This document shows, piece after piece, positions 18,882-27,041 of a stretch of DNA of 64,000 nt (position 1 is its first letter; each line of letters begins with the position of its first letter). The notes beneath the pieces were generated by a model. It saw only the letters and a program-made list of their open reading frames with translations. It was not told the DNA's origin and did not search any database. The translations under genes were made by a program, and so were the position numbers. This DNA is from Varibaculum cambriense DSM 15806 (GTDB lineage Bacteria > Actinomycetota > Actinomycetes > Actinomycetales > Actinomycetaceae): NCBI RefSeq assembly GCF_000420065.1, contig NZ_ATUF01000004.1, positions 153,091-217,090 of the forward strand. Direction: 5' to 3'.

Positions 18882-19592
18882 CTATTTAACGGGAGGCTGA
18901 CCGTAGACGTTTTGGTAACGCTCGTACAACGAATCGATATGACGCGATTCAATCGGACATAGCTCACCCAGAGACCGGGCAATCGCTACTGTCTTGGCTA
19001 CTTCTTCTACCATGACTGCAGCCTTGACTGCAGCTTTAGCATCCTTACCAATAGTGAACGGCCCGTGGTTGGCCATTAAAACTGCGGGAGAGCGGGAATC
19101 TTTCAAGGTTTCAACAATCCCGCGTCCGATGGAATCATCCCCGATGATCGCGAAGGGACCGACCGGGACTTCCCCGCCGAACTCGTCACCCATCATGGTT
19201 AGCACACAGGGAACCGGCTGCTGCACGGCAGCAAATGCCGTAGCGTAGGGGGAGTGGGTATGAACCACGCCCCCTACTTCATTCATATGCCGATAAACAT
19301 AGGCGTGAGCCGCAGTATCTGAAGAAGGCTGCAGCTCCCCGGAGGTGTCATCATCCAGCTTGTTACCCTCTAGATCGCAGACCACCATGGTAGCGGCCGA
19401 TAGCTCATCGTAACGTACCCCCGAAGGTTTGATTACGAATAAATCGGCGCCCTCCACCCGCTGCGAAACATTCCCAGCAGTCCAAACCACCAGGTCATTG
19501 GCGGGCAGTTCCGCGTGTAAAGCGGCAACTACTTCGCGGGTAGCTGCTACCTGCTGACGAATCTCCGCGGGTAGTTCATTTACGTGAGGCAT
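18882..19592 (-). CDS. araD: L-ribulose-5-phosphate 4-epimerase AraD
   Basis: Epimerises L-ribulose-5-P to D-xylulose-5-P through a zinc-dependent retro-aldol. It has 236 residues, the usual length. The metal/catalytic pattern is intact: TAGNVSQR (38-45), IKPSGVRYDEL (54-64), SSDTAAHAYVY (Asp92, His96) and GGVVHTHSPYATAFA (His111, His113). The Tyr near the C-terminus is in YQNVYGQ. Last gene of the operon, 10 bp after araB. Its product would be drawn off by the tkt gene that starts the same operon. Class II aldolases are related, but the YGQ terminus and araB linkage favour AraD. Confidence 0.94.
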   Translation of the reverse strand: MPHVNELPAEIRQQVAATREVVAALHAELPANDLVVWTAGNVSQRVEGADLFVIKPSGVRYDELSAATMVVCDLEGNKLDDDTSGELQPSSDTAAHAYVYRHMNEVGGVVHTHSPYATAFAAVQQPVPCVLTMMGDEFGGEVPVGPFAIIGDDSIGRGIVETLKDSRSPAVLMANHGPFTIGKDAKAAVKAAVMVEEVAKTVAIARSLGELCPIESRHIDSLYERYQNVYGQPPVK

Positions 19593-19602
19593 ATTTTCTC
19601 CT

Positions 19603-21267
19603 TTAGTTTCCGCGGTGTACCTGCGCTCTAATCGCTTTCAAGTTGCGCATCACTTTAGTGCCGCCCCGGCCGAAGAAGTCATGCATTTCTTTAAAGGCGG
19701 CATAGAGTTCACGATAGGCTTCCACATTTTCAGGGATCGGCTCGTAGGCATGGGAAATCTTCTTACCCATGGCCGCGGAAGCCGCAAAAATATCTGGGTA
19801 TTGTCCATCGGCAACCGCCGCGAATACCGCGGAGCCCAAGGCGCCCGCTTGGTCAGTGGCAGAAATGGAAATCGGCAGTCCGGTAATATCCGCGTACATC
19901 TGCATGTACAACTTATTCTTTAGGAGCCCTCCGGCTACTACGATCTCGTTAATATCGACCCCGTGTTCGATGAAGTTGTCGATAATGACCTTCGCCCCGA
20001 AAATAGTGGATTCCAGCAGGGCGCGATACATTTCCTCGGGAGTAGTGGTGAGGGTCATCCCTAGCATCATTCCCGACAGGCGCGCATCGGCCAGAATGGA
20101 ACGGTTTCCGTTCCACCAATCCAAAGCTAAGAGGCCGTGTTCCCCGATTCTTTGTTCCGCGGCTTTTTCAGTAAGCAGGTCATGGATATTAATGCCCCGT
20201 TTCTGGGCTTCCTCGCGGTAGCTGGCGGGTACACACTGGGTGGTAAACCAAGAGAAAATATCTCCCACCGCGGTTTGACCAGCCTCAAAGCCCCACTCAC
20301 CATCCACGATACCGCCATCGACTACCCCGAAAGTTCCCGGTACATCCGCGTAATCATGGGCAGAAACCACGAAACAAGTAGAGGTACCAGCAATTGCGGT
20401 TAACACCCCGTTTTCGGTAGCTCCCACGCCGGCCGCATGCACATGCGCATCAATATTGCCGGAGCAGACGGTGATCCCCGCTTTTAGTCCCATTAGAGAG
20501 GCAGCCTTTTCGGTAAGCTCTCCGACTTTGGAGCCCAATGGCGCGATCGGTGCCGACATTTTTTGCTCGAAGACCTCGCCGAATCCGGGAGCTAGCGCCT
20601 CCAAGTATGCTTTATCGGGGTACTTTCCATCCTGGTACATCCGCTTATACCCACTGGCTCCAGCAGTTTGAGTGTGCACCCCGGTCATTTTCCAGGTTAG
20701 CCAATCCATGATATCGGTAATTACTTCGGCTGCCTGGTATACCTCGGGGGCTTTCTCATACAGTTCCAGCATCTTGGGTAGTGCCAGTTCGGAAGAAAGC
20801 ACCCCGCCATAGCGGCCAAGCCAGGGTTCGTTGCGCTCTTTTGCCAGCGCTACGATCCGGTCTGCCTGGTCTTGGCCGCCGTGGTGTTTCCACAGCTTAA
20901 TATAGGCGTGCGGGTTGTTTTTAAACTCTTCCTTTTCGCAAAGCGGGGCGCCTTCCTCATCGGTAACGACCAGGGAAGCGGAGGTAGTGTCTAGACCGAT
21001 AGCCACCACGTCCTTAGGATCAACCCCAGATTCCTTGACTGCCCGCGGAACCGCACTGGCCAGCACCGCAATATAATCAGCTGGCACCTCCAGGGCGAAC
21101 TCGGGAGGTAGCGCCTGTCCATCGCCCGCGGTGAGAGTCTTATCCATAACTCCGTGGGCGTACTCGGTGACGGCGGAAGCTAATACCTCGCCATCACTTA
21201 CCCGCACCACTACCGCGCGTCCGGACAGGGTACCGAAATCTATTCCGATTACATATTTATTTTCCAT
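19603..21267 (-). CDS. araB: Ribulokinase AraB
   Basis: FGGY-family kinase that phosphorylates L-ribulose (and often ribitol or other ketopentoses) at C5. It has 554 residues. The N-terminal phosphate-binding motif is YVIGIDFGTLSGRAVVV. GLDTTSASLVV and the ATP-site ESTIFGAKVIIDNFIEHG, with GGLLKNKLYMQMYADITG near 440-457, match AraB. The ATG at 21267 is chosen because GGAG lies 6 bp upstream; the in-frame ATG at 21279 has no ribosome site. No araA isomerase is in the window, so the ketopentose substrate must come from another enzyme or directly from import. Confidence 0.92.
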   Translation of the reverse strand: MENKYVIGIDFGTLSGRAVVVRVSDGEVLASAVTEYAHGVMDKTLTAGDGQALPPEFALEVPADYIAVLASAVPRAVKESGVDPKDVVAIGLDTTSASLVVTDEEGAPLCEKEEFKNNPHAYIKLWKHHGGQDQADRIVALAKERNEPWLGRYGGVLSSELALPKMLELYEKAPEVYQAAEVITDIMDWLTWKMTGVHTQTAGASGYKRMYQDGKYPDKAYLEALAPGFGEVFEQKMSAPIAPLGSKVGELTEKAASLMGLKAGITVCSGNIDAHVHAAGVGATENGVLTAIAGTSTCFVVSAHDYADVPGTFGVVDGGIVDGEWGFEAGQTAVGDIFSWFTTQCVPASYREEAQKRGINIHDLLTEKAAEQRIGEHGLLALDWWNGNRSILADARLSGMMLGMTLTTTPEEMYRALLESTIFGAKVIIDNFIEHGVDINEIVVAGGLLKNKLYMQMYADITGLPISISATDQAGALGSAVFAAVADGQYPDIFAASAAMGKKISHAYEPIPENVEAYRELYAAFKEMHDFFGRGGTKVMRNLKAIRAQVHRGN

Positions 21268-21328
21268 TGCAGGCTCCATTGCTTTGCGATTTTCGAAGAG
21301 TCTTGATACTTGACAACTAACTATTTAA

Positions 21329-22690
21329 CTAGTTAGCGTGCCGATGTTTCCCCCAGAATCCTTCCGGGCTAAACAAACGATCGATTACCTCGTCAAGAGC
21401 GTTGAGATCCATCAGAATATCCAACACCGTGTAGCGCGAACGAATCATCTGCGCCTGGCGGTGGGTCTTGCGGAAACGATCCCAATCGATCTTGATCATT
21501 TCGGGGTGATAGGGCGCACCGGCTTTACGCAAGTTTTCTTGCGCTTCCTCCGGTGAGATCAGCTGCTTAGAACAGATTTCTTTGATCTCGCTCCATTTTT
21601 CTTTCAGCAGTTCTAAGCGCTTACGAAGTTCTTCCCCTTCTAAGTGCTTGTTAAGGGAGTGTTTCTTCGCTTCACCCTGGATACTGGGAATGATTAGTTG
21701 TTCTACCTTGGCTAAGACCTCGGCTTCGCTGGGGGCATTGGCTACTACTTCGTCAATATCCAGGTTGGGAATATCCATCGCCAAGAACTCTTCCCAAATC
21801 GCCAGAGAGGCTACGGTGCCGACTCCGACTTTGAAGCCGTGAGACAGCGGCGGCTCCCAGTCGAGGCCGTGTCCTTCCATTTCCCAGGTGTGGGAGAACT
21901 GGTGACCAGCCCCCGAGGCGGGGCGAGACGATGACAGGGCCTGCATGGCGAGCCCGGACATAATATTGCCTTCGGCTAACCCTTCGATGGCATCCCGATC
22001 ACCCTTGGCAGCACCTTCCGGATCGGATAGGGCCCCCCGCAAGGGTCCTTGCACCAAGGACCAGGTGTAGTCATCTACAGCTTCCACGCCGAGGCGATCG
22101 GCCAGCAGCCAGTCGGCTCCGGCGGGGATCTTTTCAATCAGATCCCCGTAACCGGTAGCGGTCAGGCGCTGGGGGGCCGCGGCGATTACATCTAGATCAG
22201 CCACCAACCCCGCAGGAGCTGGGCACTCGCGAGTAATCTTGAAACCGTCTTTGGTGATGGAGGCGCCAAATGCCGCGTAGCCATCTACCGAGGCCGCGGT
22301 GCAGACATTCATATACTGACGTCCCAGTTCTCCACTGGCCAGTTTACACAGGTCATTTAGGGTTCCGGAGGCAATGGAACAGATCACGGTGTCATCGAGA
22401 TCTTGTAGTATTTCCCGAACTTTAATTACATTCTCGTAACCGGCATACAAAGTAGGTTTACCGGGGAAAACGTAGGGGTCGTGCATCGGCACCCCTGCCG
22501 CTTTGAGGGAGTCTACTACTCCCTTTCCGGCTGCGCCAAAGGTGTTCTCATCCGCTACTACCAGGGCTGTTTTCCCGGGAAAGAGGCGGGCGAACAGCGG
22601 GCCGGTTTCCTTTAGTACCCCAACGCCGAACTCGATATCTTTAGTGTCGCTAGCAGTCTCTAGTGCGGTTGCGATCAATTCGTTTGTCAT
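21329..22690 (-). CDS. AraM-type sn-glycerol-1-phosphate dehydrogenase
   Basis: Member of the iron-type alcohol dehydrogenase/glycerol-1-phosphate dehydrogenase family, best known from B. subtilis AraM (also called EgsA), which reduces DHAP to sn-glycerol-1-P. It has 453 residues. NAD-binding glycines are in ICSIASGTLNDLCKLAS. Metal ligands expected from the family are Asp in AASVDGYAAFG, His in HQFSHTWEMEGH, and His in LSHGFKVGVGTV. The C-terminal 130 residues are helical. Neighbouring araB, araD and a HAD phosphatase recall the B. subtilis araABDLMNPQ order. In bacteria the role of G1P here is unclear; the substrate could be another ketose or polyol phosphate. Confidence 0.88.
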   Translation of the reverse strand: MTNELIATALETASDTKDIEFGVGVLKETGPLFARLFPGKTALVVADENTFGAAGKGVVDSLKAAGVPMHDPYVFPGKPTLYAGYENVIKVREILQDLDDTVICSIASGTLNDLCKLASGELGRQYMNVCTAASVDGYAAFGASITKDGFKITRECPAPAGLVADLDVIAAAPQRLTATGYGDLIEKIPAGADWLLADRLGVEAVDDYTWSLVQGPLRGALSDPEGAAKGDRDAIEGLAEGNIMSGLAMQALSSSRPASGAGHQFSHTWEMEGHGLDWEPPLSHGFKVGVGTVASLAIWEEFLAMDIPNLDIDEVVANAPSEAEVLAKVEQLIIPSIQGEAKKHSLNKHLEGEELRKRLELLKEKWSEIKEICSKQLISPEEAQENLRKAGAPYHPEMIKIDWDRFRKTHRQAQMIRSRYTVLDILMDLNALDEVIDRLFSPEGFWGKHRHAN

Positions 22691-22717
22691 TGATACTTCT
22701 TTCTTTATTTTTTTGGA

Positions 22718-24289
22718 TTATTCACCGGCGGCCACATGGTCAACTACCTCATGGGTCAGCTCTTGCATCGCCGGGTAGCTTTCCATGTATTTTTGCAGGT
22801 AGAATTGGTATTCTTCGTGGGTTTTCGGATTGGGTTCAATCCGCTCGGTCTCGTGCACCATATTGGCGGCAGCCTCTTGGATATTGGCATATTGCCCAGA
22901 TCCCACGGCCGCTAAAATACAGGTACCGAGCACGACCGCGTCGCCAACTTCGGTCTTTACCAGCGGCTTTCCGGAAACATCGGCGTGCATCTGCATCCAC
23001 AGCGGCGACTTGGTGGCACCACCACACACGGTTACCTGGTCAAACTTAAATCCGGCATCTTCCATCTTCTTAAAGTTGAAGGCAGTACCAAAGGCCACTG
23101 CCTCCATAATCGCATGGTAAACATGTAGCGGAGTATGCGAAAGCGACAGCCCCCACATGATTCCCCGGGCTTTGGAGTCGGTATAGGGAGTACGGTTACC
23201 CTGGAAGTACTCGTTAATAATTAGCCCGTCTGAGCCCGGTGCGATTTCAGCGCATTTACGATCCAAAATCTCGTAGGGGTTAACTCCCACGGTTTCGGCA
23301 CTCCTTACCAGGTGCTCACAAAAACCTTCTTTAAACCATTTCAAAACAGAACCGGAAGATACTAGTGAGCCTTCCAAAGTGTATTGACCAGGAAGAACTC
23401 CGTCAGTGTAGGAGCCCATAAAGCCGTTACCATAAACGGGCTTATCGGACTGTCCTGCAATAACGTGAGATGATCCGGTAGTTAGGGATACTCGTCCCGG
23501 CTGTACGGCGCCCAAGCCGATCTGTCCTGCCCAAGCATCAGCGCAGCCCTGAGCTACCGGAGTACCCGGTAGCAACCCTAGTTCTTGCGCTACCGATGGC
23601 AATAGTCCGCCGAGAGGGACCCCCAGGTCTTCTACCCGTTCCGGCATCTTTTCAAAAGCATCGCCGGCCCCGATTGCCTCGTAGTATTCTACCGGCCACC
23701 CGCCATAGTCGCGGTTATAGTTCATCCGCATAGAAGCGGAGTTAATGTTAATTGTCCATTCGCCGGTTAGACGATAGGTGAGCCAGTCGGGAGCATCTAC
23801 AATCCGGTAGGCCTCTTTAAAGATTTCGGGCTCATTTTCTTGTAGCCAGGCCACCTTGAAGGGATACCATTCCGCGGTCGGGGGAGTGGTCTTACCTCCG
23901 TTATATAGGCGCGCCCAGTGATCCATATCCATTACCCGTTCCATCTGTTTGGTGGCACGCACATCCATCCACATAATGGCGCGGCGGATTTCTTTACCTT
24001 CCTTGTTGATGGGGACCACAGTCATGGTGGTGGCATCATAGCTAATACCCGCAATATGACGGGCGGGAATGCCGGTTTGGTCTAGCACTTTGCGAACCGA
24101 AGCTACCAGGGCTTCCCACCAGTCGGAGGGATCCTGTTCTGCCCATCCTGGATGGGGATGATAGGTGGGGTATCCGGTGGCGGCAAAGCCAATCGGGGTG
24201 CCCCGCAAATCAAAAATCGCGGCTCGGCACGATTCGGTGCCGTAGTCGATTCCCAGTAGGTAGGGACCTTCATAACCCGGTGCTACCAT
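22718..24289 (-). CDS. FGGY-family carbohydrate kinase (ribulokinase/xylulokinase-like)
   Basis: A second FGGY kinase in the operon, 523 residues, distinct from araB. The actin-like N-lobe begins LLGIDYGTESCRAAIFDLRG. GISYDATTMTVVPINKEGKE, PDWLTYRLTGEWTININSAS and TTGSSHVIAG follow, and the C-lobe has GGATKSPLWMQMHADVSGKP. The sequence predicts an ATP-dependent sugar or polyol kinase, but I cannot set the substrate; pentuloses, ribitol or erythritol are candidates. ATG at 24289 has AAGGAGAG 5 bp upstream; the 11-residue extension of the open frame is unlikely. The AraM-type gene follows 27 bp downstream. Confidence 0.88.
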   Translation of the reverse strand: MVAPGYEGPYLLGIDYGTESCRAAIFDLRGTPIGFAATGYPTYHPHPGWAEQDPSDWWEALVASVRKVLDQTGIPARHIAGISYDATTMTVVPINKEGKEIRRAIMWMDVRATKQMERVMDMDHWARLYNGGKTTPPTAEWYPFKVAWLQENEPEIFKEAYRIVDAPDWLTYRLTGEWTININSASMRMNYNRDYGGWPVEYYEAIGAGDAFEKMPERVEDLGVPLGGLLPSVAQELGLLPGTPVAQGCADAWAGQIGLGAVQPGRVSLTTGSSHVIAGQSDKPVYGNGFMGSYTDGVLPGQYTLEGSLVSSGSVLKWFKEGFCEHLVRSAETVGVNPYEILDRKCAEIAPGSDGLIINEYFQGNRTPYTDSKARGIMWGLSLSHTPLHVYHAIMEAVAFGTAFNFKKMEDAGFKFDQVTVCGGATKSPLWMQMHADVSGKPLVKTEVGDAVVLGTCILAAVGSGQYANIQEAAANMVHETERIEPNPKTHEEYQFYLQKYMESYPAMQELTHEVVDHVAAGE

Positions 24290-24404
24290 TTGTTCTCTCC
24301 TTAAACTTTGCGCCGGCATCATTGTCGGCGACTTTTGCGCGCAGCGGTGAGCGCATTTTTCTGGTTTTTAGGGTACTAAGCCTTTTTTTATTTAGTTATC
24401 GTCT

Positions 24405-25265
24405 TTAGTCGTCCTCTGCGGTCCAACCGTTTTCTTCCCACACCGCGGCAGGAATCAAGCGGTCAACGCGATCCAGTATGAAGTCGGGTTGATGTTCTTT
24501 CGGTAGCGCCAGTGCCTCTTCCATTGTGGAGTCTCCGGTAAGCGGCATCGCCGAAAACATCCCGGTTTTCTTGGCCATCTCGATATCGGTGTAAAGGCGA
24601 TCGCCCACCATCATGCAGTGGCGGGGATTAACATCAAGGCCTTCAATGGCCACCTCTAGCATCACCGGTTCTGGTTTACCGGTAATAACCTGGCACTTGG
24701 TTTGAGTACAGGCTTCGATCGCGGCAATAATGGCGGCACAATCTGGTTCGCCGCGCCCGCCCGGGAAGGGGCAGTAGCGGTCAGGGTTAGTAGCCACCAA
24801 AATGGCCCGTTTATGGAACCAGATGGCGTCAAACGCTATCTGCAGCTTGCGATAGTCAAAGGTGCGGTCGTAGGACGCGATCACAATATCGATTTTTTCG
24901 GGATCATCACTGATTTTGATGCCCGCATCATGCAGAGCATCAATCAAAGGCTGCTCCGCAATCGGGAAGACGGTTTTGTCAGCGTGGTGATCTTTTAGCC
25001 AACGGGTCATCGTGACCACCGTGTTGGCAATATCTTCTAGGGGAGTGGGAATATCCATTCCTTCTAGTTTGTCTACATAAAGATGGGGGTCTTTGGTGGG
25101 ATTATTCGACAGGAAACGCACCGGAATCTCGCGACGCCGCAGTTCCTCGATTAGTCTTTTCGCCCCGGGTAATAGGTGGTCTCCCAGATAAATGGTGCCA
25201 TCCATATCGAAGATATAGGCATCATAAAACTCGGTGGGGAACTTTAAACCATTTCCTGTTTGCAT
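24405..25265 (-). CDS. HAD-superfamily phosphatase (NagD/AraL-like)
   Basis: NagD-type HAD hydrolase of 286 residues. Motif I is YIFDMDGTIYLGD (nucleophile Asp plus general acid Asp), motif II RFLSNNPTK, the C2 cap lies between, motif III is in VITGKPEP and motif IV is MMVGDRLYTDIEMAKK. B. subtilis AraL is a member that dephosphorylates sugar phosphates and is encoded next to araM, as here. It may remove toxic phospho-sugars or release a product of the neighbouring kinases. ATG at 25265 has GGAGAGGAAA upstream; the 19-residue longer reading has no ribosome site. Confidence 0.9.
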   Translation of the reverse strand: MQTGNGLKFPTEFYDAYIFDMDGTIYLGDHLLPGAKRLIEELRRREIPVRFLSNNPTKDPHLYVDKLEGMDIPTPLEDIANTVVTMTRWLKDHHADKTVFPIAEQPLIDALHDAGIKISDDPEKIDIVIASYDRTFDYRKLQIAFDAIWFHKRAILVATNPDRYCPFPGGRGEPDCAAIIAAIEACTQTKCQVITGKPEPVMLEVAIEGLDVNPRHCMMVGDRLYTDIEMAKKTGMFSAMPLTGDSTMEEALALPKEHQPDFILDRVDRLIPAAVWEENGWTAEDD

Positions 25266-25340
25266 CTGTTTTCCTCTCCAGCAGTTTTTGAGGTTGGGGT
25301 GGAAAGCAACTTCGCTTTCCACCCCAACGCTTAGTTATTT

Positions 25341-26357
25341 TCAGACCATTGCTGCCATTACCAGTAATCCCAAACCGCGCACGATGGTGTGGGAAATCCA
25401 AATAGATGAGGCGGGCGGGTCAATATGCGTATCGCCGCGGGCATACATCAACCTTTGAGCGAATTCGGCCAGACCCGCGGCCATCAATCCAAATACCACG
25501 GCGGCCAGCAGTGCCAAAAGCAGGCTGTTTCCTAAAATTGGGAACCAAACCATGGCTGCTAGACCAGCGGTAATCGTAATGTGGTGCGTCACCGGAATCT
25601 TGAAGCCGAGAATCAGCATCAAAATGGTGATAGCAGAAATACCGAAGGGCAGAGTCTGGGCATTAGCCAGCAATACCTTTTCGGTTTCGGGACTCACATG
25701 CGGAAGCAAGTAGGCGACGGTTAAGGTCAGCCCCCCGGACAATACCGAAGCGGCCACCCCGATAGTTATCCACTGGGAAGGCTTCTCCTGCCAGCGCAGC
25801 CAGCATTCCTTATCGGTAAGCTGGGAAGTCCAGTTAAAGATCCCGCTCTTACCGAAGACTAGCCGGACTACTAGGGAAGACAACAAAACCGTTAATGCTA
25901 CGGTGTCGGTGTTGTGACCAAACCAAGGAATCAAGCGGATACAGCGTTCTACCAGGTAGCCACCCAAGCCGAAAGCAGCACCGATCCAGAGCATGGTCGG
26001 ATTACCAAAACCGGCGGGCGAGGTATCAATATCCTTACCCTTCTTATCTCCTAATAGCCCCAGTTTTCCGGCGTAGGCATGAGCAGCTACTGCACCTGCG
26101 AAGCAAATGTGGGGACCGAATACCGGTCCGAACGCCATATAGTTAAGGACAACATCGCTTCCCGTGGTGGCAGCTACCGCAAAGCCTAGGAACACGGAGA
26201 AACCGGTCATTACGAAGGCCCAGTTACCACCGATTCCGGCCCCGATCATTCCCCCGCCAATGGCACAGATTGCCCAAAACAGCGAGAATCCAGCTGAGGG
26301 GCCAAAGGAGTTAACAAAGTCGCTCGCTTGCGCCGCCATTTGTATTGTTTCGATCAT
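25341..26357 (-). CDS. Polytopic membrane protein, candidate sugar/polyol transporter of unrecognised family
   Basis: Unrecognised 338-residue integral membrane protein with about nine hydrophobic segments. The first two are rich in glycine (AICAIGGGMIGAGIGGNW, then FVMTGFSVFLGFAVAATTG). Others are near HICFAGAVAAHAYAG, MLWIGAAFGLGGYLVE, LTVLLSSLVVRLVFG, ITIGVAASVLSGGLTLTVAYLL, ISAITILMLILGF, ITITAGLAAMVWFP and LLALLAAVVFGLMAAGLAEFA. It has no ABC, MFS, PTS or SSS signature that I can see. It stands inside the operon between an RpiB-like isomerase and a phosphatase, where a substrate permease would be expected. The start at 26357 is supported by AAAGG upstream; transport is inference. Confidence 0.65.
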   Translation of the reverse strand: MIETIQMAAQASDFVNSFGPSAGFSLFWAICAIGGGMIGAGIGGNWAFVMTGFSVFLGFAVAATTGSDVVLNYMAFGPVFGPHICFAGAVAAHAYAGKLGLLGDKKGKDIDTSPAGFGNPTMLWIGAAFGLGGYLVERCIRLIPWFGHNTDTVALTVLLSSLVVRLVFGKSGIFNWTSQLTDKECWLRWQEKPSQWITIGVAASVLSGGLTLTVAYLLPHVSPETEKVLLANAQTLPFGISAITILMLILGFKIPVTHHITITAGLAAMVWFPILGNSLLLALLAAVVFGLMAAGLAEFAQRLMYARGDTHIDPPASSIWISHTIVRGLGLLVMAAMV

Positions 26358-26458
26358 GTCTTTTTTACCTTTATTCAGATAGGGTTTGGCAAAAATTGCC
26401 AAGCTTCAAATATCCCAAACTTGGCCCTTTCCGAGCCGAGAAGTTAGGGGAGTGGTAG

Positions 26459-26950
26459 CTAACTGCAGCTACCGGGAGTGGTTTCTCCATCGGTCTGCGG
26501 TACTTCGTAGTCGCAGATTTCCTGGACTTTCCGTGCCGAGTTAGACTGCGGGTCGAACTCGTAACCTAGCCATTCTTTAACTAAGCGCCGCGCGAGTTCG
26601 ATGCCAATCACGCGCTGTCCCATAGTTAAAACCTGTCCGTTATTGGACTTAATCAGGCGTTCCACACTGAAGGAGTCATGTCCCACGCTAGCGCGAATAC
26701 CGGGAACCTTATTGGCGACAATCGCCATCCCAATTCCGGTACCACACAGCAGCAAGGCACGATCTACTTCTCCGGCAGCAACCATGCGCGCACCTTTGAT
26801 ACCCACATGGGGGTAGTCAACGTCCTCGCCGGCTTTAAGCCCAATGTCAATTACTTTTTCTACGCGCTCGTCTGCCTCTAAATCTTTTTTGATTATTTCT
26901 TTATAGTCGACAGCGGCTGAATCTGCTCCGATTACTATTCGAAGTCCCAT
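26459..26950 (-). CDS. RpiB/LacAB-family sugar-phosphate isomerase
   Basis: Aldose-ketose isomerase of the RpiB fold, 163 residues. The active-site Cys is at residue 69 in LLLCGTGIGMAIVANKVPGIRAS, with NNGQVLTMGQRVIG near 104-117. The usual N-terminal DHAG-like motif that helps open the sugar ring is DSAA here (residues 10-13), so His is replaced by Ser. Relatives act on ribose-5-P, allose-6-P or erythrulose-4-P (EryI/DerI types). Given the altered motif and context, a substrate other than ribose-5-P is possible. It lies between tkt and the membrane protein. ATG follows GAGGAGGAAAAT. Confidence 0.88.
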   Translation of the reverse strand: MGLRIVIGADSAAVDYKEIIKKDLEADERVEKVIDIGLKAGEDVDYPHVGIKGARMVAAGEVDRALLLCGTGIGMAIVANKVPGIRASVGHDSFSVERLIKSNNGQVLTMGQRVIGIELARRLVKEWLGYEFDPQSNSARKVQEICDYEVPQTDGETTPGSCS

Positions 26951-27041
26951 TATTTTCCTCCTCTGGTCATCAGCATTGATGACCTAAATTCTTTCTATAC
27001 CACTTAGGGATATTCTCCCTACCAGTTCTGTAAACCTGCAC

